DNA of 64,000 nucleotides, from positions 3,968,001-4,032,000 of the forward strand of contig NC_008699.1 of NCBI RefSeq assembly GCF_000015265.1. Direction: 5' to 3'. The notes beneath the pieces were generated by a model that made no database searches, was not told the DNA's origin, and saw nothing but the letters and a program-made list of their open reading frames with translations. Below, in pieces: positions 51,607 to 60,262 of this stretch (the stretch's first letter is position 1; every line of letters begins with the position of its first letter). The position numbers and the translations under genes are program-made. The stretch comes from Nocardioides sp. JS614. Its GTDB lineage: Bacteria > Actinomycetota > Actinomycetes > Propionibacteriales > Nocardioidaceae.

Positions 51607-52641
51607 ATGAACACCACCACCGCCGCACGCCGGGCCCGGGCCGGGGCCCGGGCGCGTCCGCACTTCTTCATGGCCATCAAGGCGGCTCTCGCCGCGATGC
51701 TGGCCTGGCTCGTGGTGCAGCCGCTCGGCGGGTTCGCCGCGGAGTACTCCTTCTACGCCCCGCTCGGCGCCCTGGCCGTCGTCTCCACCTCCGTGGTGCG
51801 CTCCGCCCGGAGCGCGCTCGAGGTCGTGCTCGCGATCCTCCTCGGCTCGGTGCTCGCGCTCATCGCCATCGGTGCTCCGCTGCCCGAGCCGATCCCCCTC
51901 GGGCTGGCCGTGGTGGCGGGCGTGATCGTCGGCGGTGCGGGCCTCGCCGGCGGGATGGGCAGCTGGGTGCCGCTGGCCGCCATGTTCGTGCTGGTCGCGG
52001 GCAAGGGCGACCCGATCGAGTACACCGCGGCGTACGGAGGCCTGACCGCCCTCGGCGCCGTGGTCGGCGTCGGGGTCTACGTCGCGTTCCCCCAGCTGCC
52101 GCTCACCCCGGCCGCCCTCGCCCAGGAGCGGCTCCGCACGGAGCTCGCCGACCACCTCGACGAGCTCGCCACGGCGCTCGAGCGGGAGATCGTCGGCGAA
52201 CGGGACTGGAACTCGCTGCGGCACTCCCTGGCCGGTACGGCGCGTGACGCCGACGGCCTGATGGACGAGGCCCGCGACGCCAGGCGCGCCAACTGGAAGG
52301 CGGCCCGCTGGGCCGAGAGCACCGAGCGGCACGACCTGCGCGCTCAGGCCCTCCAGCGGCTCACCGGCTGCGTCGACGAGGTCATCGCCCTGGTCTCCGA
52401 CCAGCGTGCGGAGATCCGCCACGACGACCCCGCCGCCGCCTCGCTCCGGGCGAGCACCGCCCAGGCCCTGCGGTGCGTCGCCGCCCTGCTTCGGGAGGAG
52501 GCCGATCCCGACGCAGCCCGCGCGGACGTCTCGGCCCTCCGCTCCCGCGTCGTCCAGGCCCAGAGCAGCACCGGCGACCACCACTTCGCCGCCGCCGCGA
52601 TCGTGCTCAACCTCGAGCAGGCCGTCGAAGCCTGGACCTGA
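51607..52641 (+). CDS. FUSC-like/aromatic acid exporter family membrane protein
   Basis: A 344-residue protein. Five or six N-terminal hydrophobic segments (MAIKAALAAMLAWLVVQPLGGF; YSFYAPLGALAVVS; ALEVVLAILLGSVLALIAIG; and so on) are followed by a ~180-residue helical cytoplasmic region (ERLRTELADHLDELATALEREI...). This is the half-sized FUSC/ArAE architecture. Family members may export aromatic acids or similar anions. ATG 51607. Confidence 0.8.
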   Translation: MNTTTAARRARAGARARPHFFMAIKAALAAMLAWLVVQPLGGFAAEYSFYAPLGALAVVSTSVVRSARSALEVVLAILLGSVLALIAIGAPLPEPIPLGLAVVAGVIVGGAGLAGGMGSWVPLAAMFVLVAGKGDPIEYTAAYGGLTALGAVVGVGVYVAFPQLPLTPAALAQERLRTELADHLDELATALEREIVGERDWNSLRHSLAGTARDADGLMDEARDARRANWKAARWAESTERHDLRAQALQRLTGCVDEVIALVSDQRAEIRHDDPAAASLRASTAQALRCVAALLREEADPDAARADVSALRSRVVQAQSSTGDHHFAAAAIVLNLEQAVEAWT

Positions 52642-52698
52642 CCTCGGCCGGCAGCTCAGGCGCGCGGTCGACGTCCGGGGTCACGGTCCGAGGTCGTG

Positions 52699-52722
52699 TT
52701 CAGGGTCATGTTCAGGGTCATG
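52699..52722. repeat. 12-bp tandem duplication at the SprT-like stop codon
   Basis: TTCAGGGTCATG occurs twice head to tail; the second copy overlaps the SprT stop (52718-52720). It mirrors the duplication at the kbl stop (8821-8852). Confidence 0.55.
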
Positions 52723-53419
52723 GTGACACCCGGTCGGCCACGGCCTGGGCGCACCCGAACGGCACCGTCAGGACCTGCCCGCCGACCCGCAGGTGGTAGC
52801 GGGTCCGACCCCGCTTCACCAGCGTGCCGGTGAGCCCGTCGTACTTGCTGCCGGGCGCGGCGATCCGCAGCCGGTCGCCGAGGCCGGCCGGCAGGTCGAA
52901 CAGGGCGGGCTCGGAGGACTCGGACCGGGCCCGCGCCAGCTCGGCCCGGTAGCCGGCGGTCATGGCGGCCGGGGCGCCGCGGTAGGTCCACGTGAGCAGG
53001 TGGTCGGCGGAGAACCCCGGCGAGCAGGTCGCGCAGGACCCGGGCCGCGACGGGCGGCGGTGGCGGGTGATCCGATGACCGGCGGGGCAGGTGCCGACCC
53101 AGTCGCCGGCCACGCCAGGCAGCTGCGGGTCCGTGCACCGCTGGCCGCTGCACCCGATCCGCAGCGCGGCCGCCCGCCAGACCTCGTCGTGGCCGCGGCG
53201 CGGGCCGACCAGAGCGTGGGCGATCTCGTGGAGGATCGTGTCGCGCACCTCGGGCTCGGGGTGCAGGGTCGTCAGCGGCGCGCTGAGGCCGATCTCACGA
53301 CGTGCGTGCCGGCAGACGCCGGCCCGCTGCTTGGCGCGGTCGAGGACCAGGGTCCAGGTCGTCAGTCCGTGCTGGTCGAGCAGCTCGCGTCCGAGCCGGC
53401 GCGCCGCCTCCAGGTCCAT
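52718..53419 (-). CDS. SprT-like zinc metalloprotease domain protein
   Basis: A 233-residue protein. The SprT motif H64-E-I-A-H68 (LHEIAHALVG) with H77 as third ligand (RRGHDEVW) is complete. A later C-x2-C pair (GSCATC) may form a small zinc site. SprT/Spartan-like proteases act on DNA-protein cross-links; bacterial members are less understood. It is next to the ERCC4-Lsr2 nuclease on the same strand. Confidence 0.85.
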   Translation of the reverse strand: MDLEAARRLGRELLDQHGLTTWTLVLDRAKQRAGVCRHARREIGLSAPLTTLHPEPEVRDTILHEIAHALVGPRRGHDEVWRAAALRIGCSGQRCTDPQLPGVAGDWVGTCPAGHRITRHRRPSRPGSCATCSPGFSADHLLTWTYRGAPAAMTAGYRAELARARSESSEPALFDLPAGLGDRLRIAAPGSKYDGLTGTLVKRGRTRYHLRVGGQVLTVPFGCAQAVADRVSP

Positions 53420-53521
53420 TCCGGTCTCCTCACCGCTCCCAGCAGTTCCTCGTCGGCAGAACGCTAGAGGCGGGCACCGACAACCCGTCAGACGTGGCCG
53501 CCCCGGCGAGCCGCCGACGCG

Positions 53522-54514
53522 CTACTCGGACTCGTGGGCGGCGAGGTACGCCGCCCGCACGGCGGCCGGGATCCGGCCCCGGTCCGAGACTTCGAGGGAC
53601 GCAGCGATCGCCCAGGCCCGGATCTCGGCGGACGTCGGCTCGCGCGGCGGCAGCACGTTGCCGGTGGCCAGTCCACCGAAGTACAGCTCGCCCGGCTGGT
53701 CCTGCACGGCCTCGGCCAGGGCGGCCCCGAGGAACCGGTAGGTCCATTCCTGCGCGAGCTTCCTGGTTTCGCAGAACACGATCGGCACGTTCGGGAACGC
53801 CACCTGGCACTCCGCGAGCCCATCGGCGACCACGGCGGCGCGGACGATCTTGTGCTGGAAGGCGCGGGAGTAGCGGTCCTCGACGACCAGAGCGCCGTGC
53901 GGGACCGCGGCCAGGTCGGCGAGCTGGTACTTGAGCTTGCCGGTGGTCAACGAGCTGACCAGGTCGCCCAGCCCCTTGCGTTCCACGACGCCGACCGGCC
54001 GGCCTTGGTGCAGCACGGCGTAGTCACCGGCCGGCAACCGCTCCCGCCGAGTGGTGGCCTGCTGGGCCGAGAACGACCAGGCGTACCGCTCCGAGACGTC
54101 CACGACGATCTCGAGGTCCTCCAGCCCGCTGGCCCGTGCCCGCGGGGTCTGCACCCGCGGCCGGACCTGCTTGGCGGTCCGCGCGGTCTGCCAGAAGATC
54201 GCCTGCCGCCCGCCGCGGGCGAACGACATCACGAACTGCGACCGGTTCTCCCGGGCCCGGTCGAGGACGAGGTCGATGGCCGCGCCCCGACGTACGCAGG
54301 ATCGCACCCCCACGCGCTCGACCACCTCGACGTCGGCCGGCCATTCCTCGAACCGGTGGCAGTAGACCTTGCTGGTCCGCGGCCACGCCTCTCGCGCCTT
54401 GAGCAGGATGCCGCGCTCGCCATAGGGGATCCGCAACAGGTACGGCAACGAGGAGTCGGCCTCCGGGTTGCGCGCGACCACGAAGTCGTCGTACGTCGTC
54501 TGTCGCGACGGCAT
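53522..54514 (-). CDS. ERCC4-type nuclease fused to an Lsr2 DNA-binding tail
   Basis: A 330-residue protein. Residues ~133-245 are an ERCC4 (XPF/Mus81-type) nuclease core: D139, D164 and the E178-R179-K180 motif (VVERKGLGDL). The last ~32 residues (296-327, SAEIRAWAIAASLEVSDRGRIPAAV) match the Lsr2 C-terminal AT-minor-groove-binding domain. The N-terminal ~130 residues have no recognised domain. It may direct a structure-specific nuclease to AT-rich or foreign DNA. No ERCC1-like partner or helicase is fused. Confidence 0.88.
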   Translation of the reverse strand: MPSRQTTYDDFVVARNPEADSSLPYLLRIPYGERGILLKAREAWPRTSKVYCHRFEEWPADVEVVERVGVRSCVRRGAAIDLVLDRARENRSQFVMSFARGGRQAIFWQTARTAKQVRPRVQTPRARASGLEDLEIVVDVSERYAWSFSAQQATTRRERLPAGDYAVLHQGRPVGVVERKGLGDLVSSLTTGKLKYQLADLAAVPHGALVVEDRYSRAFQHKIVRAAVVADGLAECQVAFPNVPIVFCETRKLAQEWTYRFLGAALAEAVQDQPGELYFGGLATGNVLPPREPTSAEIRAWAIAASLEVSDRGRIPAAVRAAYLAAHESE

Positions 54515-54532
54515 GCCGGGAGTCTGCCACCC

Positions 54533-55732
54533 TCACCCGGCGATCTCGGCGACCCCCGCGAGCAGCCGCTCGACGTCGTCGGCGCTGCTGTACGGCGCGA
54601 GCCCGGCCCGCACCGCGCCGGTGTCGCCGAGGCCGATCCACCGCGATGCCTCGATCGCGTAGAAGCTGCTCGCCGGAGCGTTCACCCCCGCGGCGGCCAA
54701 GCGCTCGTAGACCTCCTGGTCCGCCCGGCCGGCGACGGAGAAGAACGCGGTCGGGGTGCGCCGCTCCGGGTCGCCGTACAGCGTGACGGCGTCGATCCCG
54801 CGCAGCCCGTCCAACAGCCTCGCGAACAGGGCCTCCTCGTGCTGCTCCACTGCCCGCATCGACTCCAGCACCCGGGTCCGCCGGTCCGCCGCGTCCGAGG
54901 CGAGGCCCGCGAGGTAGTCGACTGCAGCCGTGGTGCCGGCGAGCAGCTCGTAGGGCAGCGTCCCGAGCTCGAACCGCTCCGGGACCTGGTCGCCGGCCGG
55001 CACCAGCTTGTCCGGGTGGATCCGCTCCAGGAGCTCCGGTGCGGCGACCACGATGCCGTGGTGCGGGCCCAGGAACTTGTACGGCGAGCACGCGTAGAAG
55101 TCGGCGCCGATCGCCGCGACGTCCACGGGCACGTGCGGGGTCAGGTGCACCCCGTCGACGTAGAGCAGGGCACCCACCTCGTGCACCGCAGCCGCGATCG
55201 CCGGCACGTCGGGCCGGGTGCCGAGGACGTTCGACGCACCCGTCACCGCGACCAGCTTGGTCCTTGCCGACAGCTGCTCGCGGACGTCGTCGACGCCCAG
55301 CTCGCCGGTCTCCTGGTCGAACCCGGCCCACCGCACGGTCGCGCCCGCCGCCTGCGCCGCCTGCACCCACGGCCGGATGTTCCCGTCGTGGTCCAGGCGA
55401 GTGACCACCACCTCGTCACCCGGCCCCCACTCCTTGGCGAGCGCGCGGGAGACGTCGTACGTCGCCTGCGTCATCGACCGCGCGAACACCACCCCGCCCG
55501 GGTCGCAGCCGAGCAGGTCCGCGACCGCCGCCCGCGCACCGACCACGACGTCCTCGGCGCGCTGCTCGGCCGCCGTGACCTGGCCACGGTTGGAGATCCC
55601 GGACGTCATCGTCCCCGCCACCGCCTCGGCCACCTGCCGCGGCACCTGGCTGCCGCCCGGCCCGTCGAAGTAGGCGGTGCCGGAGTCGAGGGCCGGGAAG
55701 TCTTTGCGGATGCGGTCGACGTCGAAGGTCAT
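54533..55732 (-). CDS. class V aminotransferase (cysteine desulfurase-like)
   Basis: A 399-residue PLP enzyme. The PLP lysine lies in ACSPYKFLGPH; other motifs are TYFDGPGGSQVP, TGASNVLGT, and YVDGVHLTPH. It belongs to a cysteine-desulfurase-like subgroup with no conserved catalytic-loop cysteine visible in the usual place, so desulfurase activity is doubtful. It begins 46 bp after the NERD-gene stop, on the same strand. Confidence 0.88.
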   Translation of the reverse strand: MTFDVDRIRKDFPALDSGTAYFDGPGGSQVPRQVAEAVAGTMTSGISNRGQVTAAEQRAEDVVVGARAAVADLLGCDPGGVVFARSMTQATYDVSRALAKEWGPGDEVVVTRLDHDGNIRPWVQAAQAAGATVRWAGFDQETGELGVDDVREQLSARTKLVAVTGASNVLGTRPDVPAIAAAVHEVGALLYVDGVHLTPHVPVDVAAIGADFYACSPYKFLGPHHGIVVAAPELLERIHPDKLVPAGDQVPERFELGTLPYELLAGTTAAVDYLAGLASDAADRRTRVLESMRAVEQHEEALFARLLDGLRGIDAVTLYGDPERRTPTAFFSVAGRADQEVYERLAAAGVNAPASSFYAIEASRWIGLGDTGAVRAGLAPYSSADDVERLLAGVAEIAG

Positions 55733-55778
55733 GGGGACATCTTCTCCGCACGAGTCGATCTGAGGCTCGGCGGTCGGC

Positions 55779-56774
55779 TCATCGGCCTCCGGACGAGGGC
55801 CGGTCCTGACCCCGCTCGCACGCGATCCAGTCGTGGTCCGTGTCGAGTGCCCTGTTCGCGGCGTACACGGCCATGTCTACGACCGGCAGCTGCTTGCGGT
55901 GAAGGCTGTCGACTCCGGCCGTAGTGCCTACTCCGTTCGGATACACACCGCGAAGCTCCTTGCAGCTGTCATAGCTGACCGCCGGCTGCGGCACGATGGC
56001 CTTGGCGACATCGTCGCTGAGACTCGCGAGGCGCGGAAGTTGCGTCAGCCCGACCATGGCAACCACGACGACGAGCAACAGGCCGAAGAGCTGACGCTGA
56101 AGCCCGTGCCTCTTCCGGCTCTTCGGGCTGTGTCGCCGAGGCGGGGGTGCCGTGACCCGCGGCGTCGGCATAGGTCTGCGGCCAACAGGTCTCGCCGCGG
56201 AGGCGGGAACAGTTGATTGGGCTGCGGCACGGAACGCGATGTCGAGCTCGAGACCCGCCATCCGCGCTTGATCGACCGTCAGGGCAGGAGGTCGAGTCAA
56301 GAGCATCTCCCGGAGGTTCCCGGTCGAGCAGACCATCACGTCGTAACACCATCCTGCGAGGTGTTCCTCGCGGACGAAGCACAACACCGAGCGCGCTGTG
56401 GCCGCTGCCGGGGCGCTGACCAGACCGGCCACTGCCAGCGCCGCGTCACCGGCCGCGGCAACGATCTTGTCCTGCTTCCGACCGTCGCATCGGAACGTGT
56501 TGTCCCGGACATCGATCCGACCCGACCAGTTCTTGGAGTCGATCACGTAGATCCCAGGCGGACCGACGACCACGTGGTCGATGTTCGCGCGTGGACGACC
56601 GGGCCACTTGACGTCGTGGAAGACAGCCCATCCCTCGTGACGCAGTGCGTCGAGGATCGTCGCGGTGGCGCGTTCCCCGTGCGCCCCGCGCTCGTACATC
56701 TGGGCAGACCTCAGGAGTCGCTCGGCGCGTTCACGCTGGCGACGAGCCAGCTGCTCCGCTGATTCTCCTGCCAT
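55779..56774 (-). CDS. NERD-domain membrane protein with excalibur C-terminus
   Basis: A 331-residue protein. A NERD (nuclease-related) domain spans ~28-140 with the restriction-like residues E34, D66 (NIDHVVV) and D79-x-K81 (VIDSKNWSG). A Pro/Arg linker leads to one membrane helix (~229-246), and the extracellular C-terminus (~268-320) is an excalibur calcium-binding domain (YDSCKELRGVYPNG; DTDHDWIACE). ATG 56774 was preferred. It is divergent from the PLD-DEAD helicase. A membrane-anchored nuclease with outside Ca2+ binding is an unusual topology. Confidence 0.87.
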   Translation of the reverse strand: MAGESAEQLARRQRERAERLLRSAQMYERGAHGERATATILDALRHEGWAVFHDVKWPGRPRANIDHVVVGPPGIYVIDSKNWSGRIDVRDNTFRCDGRKQDKIVAAAGDAALAVAGLVSAPAAATARSVLCFVREEHLAGWCYDVMVCSTGNLREMLLTRPPALTVDQARMAGLELDIAFRAAAQSTVPASAARPVGRRPMPTPRVTAPPPRRHSPKSRKRHGLQRQLFGLLLVVVVAMVGLTQLPRLASLSDDVAKAIVPQPAVSYDSCKELRGVYPNGVGTTAGVDSLHRKQLPVVDMAVYAANRALDTDHDWIACERGQDRPSSGGR

Positions 56775-56801
56775 GTCGACCCCCGTCCGAGATGCAAGAG
56801 C

Positions 56802-56964
56802 GTCATCGGTCGAGCTCAGGCTCAACTTGAGCCTGGGGGAACGTGGGGCAGGAGAGACGGAGGCGGAAGTCGGTTCGGTGAAAGCTCAACGCATGATGGC
56901 GCGTGCTTGGGCTCACGCTGGCGCGTAGCGATCGGTCATCGGTCGAGCTGGACTTGAGGCTGGG
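56802..56964. promoter_or_regulatory. paired direct repeats and hairpin in the NERD/helicase divergent promoter
   Basis: GTCATCGGTCGAGCT followed by ACTTGAGSCTGGG occurs at 56802-56837 and again at 56935-56964, 133 bp apart. The first copy contains a perfect 8-bp hairpin (CAGGCTCA-act-TGAGCCTG, 56817-56835). Neither copy is coding. They look like operators for a shared regulator of the divergent NERD and helicase genes. Confidence 0.6.
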
Positions 56965-57002
56965 CGGCACGACCACAACCCGAATGCCAGCCCGATGTCT
57001 GC

Positions 57003-60000
57003 ATGGCCTGGCAAGCTCGGCCCGTGCACGAAGGTCTCTACGAGTCGCTCATCACTCCGGAACTTCGAGACCGCCTCCGAGCGACCGAGCGCTTGGCTGC
57101 GGCTGAACTCGCGGTCGACAAGGCGGACGAGCCACACGTCATCGCACAACACGTCGCTCAGGTTGTGCAGCGTCATCTCGAGAGCATCAGCGATCGCGGC
57201 CAGCGGTTGGCATCGGTGAACGCGGTTCTCACCGCGCTCGACTCGCGCGAGGCCATCGAGCCGCCCACGCGGCTGCTCGGCTCTCTGCTCGAGGAGCGGA
57301 GTGTGCGTGGCTCAGGGCGGTACGGATCCCGACCCAAGACCCCGTTGTCAGAGGCCGCACTCCTCACGAATGCACGCGATGAGCCGAGTCTTGCGGCCGA
57401 GCTCCGGGCCGAGATGGCCTCGGCCGACTCCGTCGACCTGCTCTGTGCCTTCGTCAGATGGCATGGAGTCCGCCTACTCGACGACGACCTTCGGGAACTG
57501 CAACGGGCGGGCATCCCCTTCAGGGTCGTCACCACCACCTATCTCGGATCCACCGAGCGTCGAGCGCTCGATCGGCTCGTCGAGGAGTTCGGTGCCGAAG
57601 TGCGCGTGCAGTACGACTCGCAGCGGACCCGCCTCCACGCGAAGGCCTGGCTGTTCCGTCGTGACACCGGTTTCGACACGGCGTACGTCGGCTCCTCCAA
57701 CCTGTCGCGCGCCGCGCTCCTGGATGGGGTCGAGTGGAACGTACGTCTGTCCAAGATCGCCACCCCGAGCCTGCTCCAGAAGTTCGAGGCGACGTTCGAC
57801 TCGTACTGGAACGACGCCAGCTTCGAACGCTACGACCCCGCGCAGGATCGCGATCGTCTCGACGATGCACTCCTCGAGGCCAGCGGCCGCAAGCAGCACG
57901 ACCGCGTCACGCTCACGCTGTCGGGTCTCGAGGTCCGGCCCTACGCCTACCAGCAGAAGATGCTCGACGACCTCGACGTCGAGCGGACGATCCGTGGTCG
58001 ACACCGCAACCTGGTCGTGGCGGCGACCGGAACGGGCAAGACGGTCGTCGCCGCGCTCGACTACCGGCGGCTGGCCGGGCACACGCCCGGTCGTCGACCG
58101 ACGCTTCTCTTCGTCGCCCACCGCGCCGAGATCCTGGAGCAGTCCCGTCGGACCTACCGCGAGGTGCTGGCCGACGGGAGTTTCGGAGAGTCTTGGTACG
58201 GCGGCACCCGGCCCGAGCGCGGGGAGCACGTGTTCGCCAGCGTGCAGTCGCTCCACTCCTACGGGATCCACCAGATCCCGCCCGACGCCTTCGACGTCGT
58301 CGTGATCGACGAGTTCCACCACGCCGAGGCGCCGACGTACCGCCGGATCATCGAGCATCTGACGCCGCGGGAGCTACTCGGCCTGACGGCAACGCCGGAG
58401 CGGACCGATGGCACCGACGTCCGCGACTTCTTCGATGGCCGGATCGCCACCGAGTTGCGCCTCTGGGATGCCCTGGAGTCCGACCTGTTGTGCCCGTTCC
58501 ACTACTTCGCCGTCGCCGACAACACCGACCTGTCGGCGATCACGTGGCGGCGAGGACGTTACGACGACGCCGAGTTGGAGAACCTCTACACCGGCAACGA
58601 TGCTCGCGCGGCGATCGTCCTGCGCGAGCTCAACGACAAGGTCGGCAACCTGTCGACGATGCGCGCCTTGGGCTTCTGCGTCAGCGTTGCGCACGCGCAT
58701 TACATGGCGAAGGTCTTCAACGACGCCGGAATCCCTTCGGTGGCCGTGAGTGGTGAGACTGCGCCGACGGCGCGACAGCAGGCGCTGAGCGATCTGCGGG
58801 GCCGTCGGGTGAATGTCGTGTTCGCAGTCGACCTGTTCAACGAAGGCCTGGACATTCCCGAGATCGATACCGTTCTGTTTCTGCGCCCGACCGAGAGCGC
58901 AACGGTGTTCCTTCAGCAGTTCGGTCGCGGCCTGAGGCGTACGACCGACAAGGCCGTCCTCACCGCCCTCGACTTCGTCGGCCACCAGCACGCCGAGTTC
59001 CGCTGGGACGCCAAGCTCCGCGCCCTCACCGGACGCGCCCGAGGCGAGCTCGTCAAGGACGTCGAGGAGGGCTTTCCGTTCCTTCCATCTGGCAGCCAGA
59101 TCATCCTCGACCGCACCTCGCAGGAGCTCATCCTCGAGAACGTCAAGGCCCAGGTCACCCGGCGCTGGCCCCAGGTGGTCCAGGAACTGCGGTCCATGGG
59201 CGACACCTCATTGCCAGACTTCCTGGCGCGGTCCGGGCTGCCGCTCTCCGAGGTGCTTCGGCAGGGCAAGAAGTCCTGGACCCAGCTCCGGGTCGACGCG
59301 GGCCTACCTGTTCGCGTGCGCAGCGCGTACGCCGCCGGCCTCGCCAAACGGAATCGCGCTCTCGCCCACGTCGACGACCCCGAGCGAGCTACCACCTATC
59401 TCCAACTGCTGGCGGACGATGCCCCGGCATACCGGGACCTGGGCCAGGCCGATCAGCGGTACGCACGCATGCTGTTCTTCTCGCTGTGGCCGGACGGGGG
59501 CGGCTTCTCGTCGTACGACGCGGGCCTCAACGCGCTCCGTCGGGAGGAGGCCATGCGCGACGAACTCCGCGAGGTCGTCGACCTCGCACTCGATGGCGCG
59601 CAGCACGTCACCACCCCTCTCGTTGGTGGGCTCAGTGCCTACCCGCTGCGCGTCCACGGCCGGTATCAGCGCGAGGAGATCCTGGCTGCCGTCGACTACG
59701 CCACCCTCGACCGCAAGCCGACCAGCATGATGCAGGGCGTCGCGTTCGCCCCCGCGGCAAACGCCGACCTGCTCATGGCCACGCTCAAGAAGTCGGAGGC
59801 CGACTACTCCCCCACGACGATGTACCGCGACTACCCGATCAGCCCGACGCTCTTCCACTGGGAGTCGCAGAACGTCACGACGGTCGGCTCACCCACCGGC
59901 CAGCGGTACGTCAACGGCACCAGCAACATCCTGCTGTTCGTGCGCGACACACAGCATGACCCCTTCGGCACCGCGCCCTACCAGTTCCTCGGCCCGGCTA

Positions 60001-60104
60001 CGTACGTGAGCCATCAGGGCGAACGACCGATCGCGATCACCTGGAAGCTCGAGCACGCCATGCCGACCGACCTCTTCCGGGCGGCCAGCGTGGCGGCGCA
60101 GTAG
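57003..60104 (+). CDS. PLD-domain DEAD/DEAH-box helicase (DUF3427 type)
   Basis: A 1033-residue protein. An N-terminal phospholipase D-type nuclease domain (~100-270; H212-x-K214 in RLHAKAWLF, then GSSNLS) is joined to a superfamily 2 helicase (~310-680): Walker A AATGTGKT (K346), D436-E437-F-H box, TATPERTDG, and the C-terminal motif QQFGRGLRR. The remaining ~350 residues match the DUF3427 C-terminus by position and length. Similar PLD-helicase proteins are associated with DNA defence or repair. Codon use is a little less GC-biased than the neighbours. ATG 57003 or GTG 57024 could be the start. Confidence 0.9.
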   Translation: MAWQARPVHEGLYESLITPELRDRLRATERLAAAELAVDKADEPHVIAQHVAQVVQRHLESISDRGQRLASVNAVLTALDSREAIEPPTRLLGSLLEERSVRGSGRYGSRPKTPLSEAALLTNARDEPSLAAELRAEMASADSVDLLCAFVRWHGVRLLDDDLRELQRAGIPFRVVTTTYLGSTERRALDRLVEEFGAEVRVQYDSQRTRLHAKAWLFRRDTGFDTAYVGSSNLSRAALLDGVEWNVRLSKIATPSLLQKFEATFDSYWNDASFERYDPAQDRDRLDDALLEASGRKQHDRVTLTLSGLEVRPYAYQQKMLDDLDVERTIRGRHRNLVVAATGTGKTVVAALDYRRLAGHTPGRRPTLLFVAHRAEILEQSRRTYREVLADGSFGESWYGGTRPERGEHVFASVQSLHSYGIHQIPPDAFDVVVIDEFHHAEAPTYRRIIEHLTPRELLGLTATPERTDGTDVRDFFDGRIATELRLWDALESDLLCPFHYFAVADNTDLSAITWRRGRYDDAELENLYTGNDARAAIVLRELNDKVGNLSTMRALGFCVSVAHAHYMAKVFNDAGIPSVAVSGETAPTARQQALSDLRGRRVNVVFAVDLFNEGLDIPEIDTVLFLRPTESATVFLQQFGRGLRRTTDKAVLTALDFVGHQHAEFRWDAKLRALTGRARGELVKDVEEGFPFLPSGSQIILDRTSQELILENVKAQVTRRWPQVVQELRSMGDTSLPDFLARSGLPLSEVLRQGKKSWTQLRVDAGLPVRVRSAYAAGLAKRNRALAHVDDPERATTYLQLLADDAPAYRDLGQADQRYARMLFFSLWPDGGGFSSYDAGLNALRREEAMRDELREVVDLALDGAQHVTTPLVGGLSAYPLRVHGRYQREEILAAVDYATLDRKPTSMMQGVAFAPAANADLLMATLKKSEADYSPTTMYRDYPISPTLFHWESQNVTTVGSPTGQRYVNGTSNILLFVRDTQHDPFGTAPYQFLGPATYVSHQGERPIAITWKLEHAMPTDLFRAASVAAQ

Positions 60105-60143
60105 CGGACCCGATCGCCTGCGGATGCCGCAGCCACGTGCCAA

Positions 60144-60155
60144 TTGATCGATCAA
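60144..60155. promoter_or_regulatory. palindrome TTGATCGATCAA upstream of the exonuclease
   Basis: A perfect 12-bp palindrome in a locally AT-rich stretch, ~110 bp upstream of the exonuclease start. A possible -10 (TAACGT, 60217-60222) lies between. It could be an operator for a helix-turn-helix repressor. Confidence 0.45.
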
Positions 60156-60262
60156 AACCGCATTCGCGCGAGCTGCGGGATTGCTCGAATCCCCTGCAGG
60201 CACACGAACTCAGGCCTAACGTCTGGCTCGGACCGGTCGAAGTCGAGCGAACGGGAAGCGTG

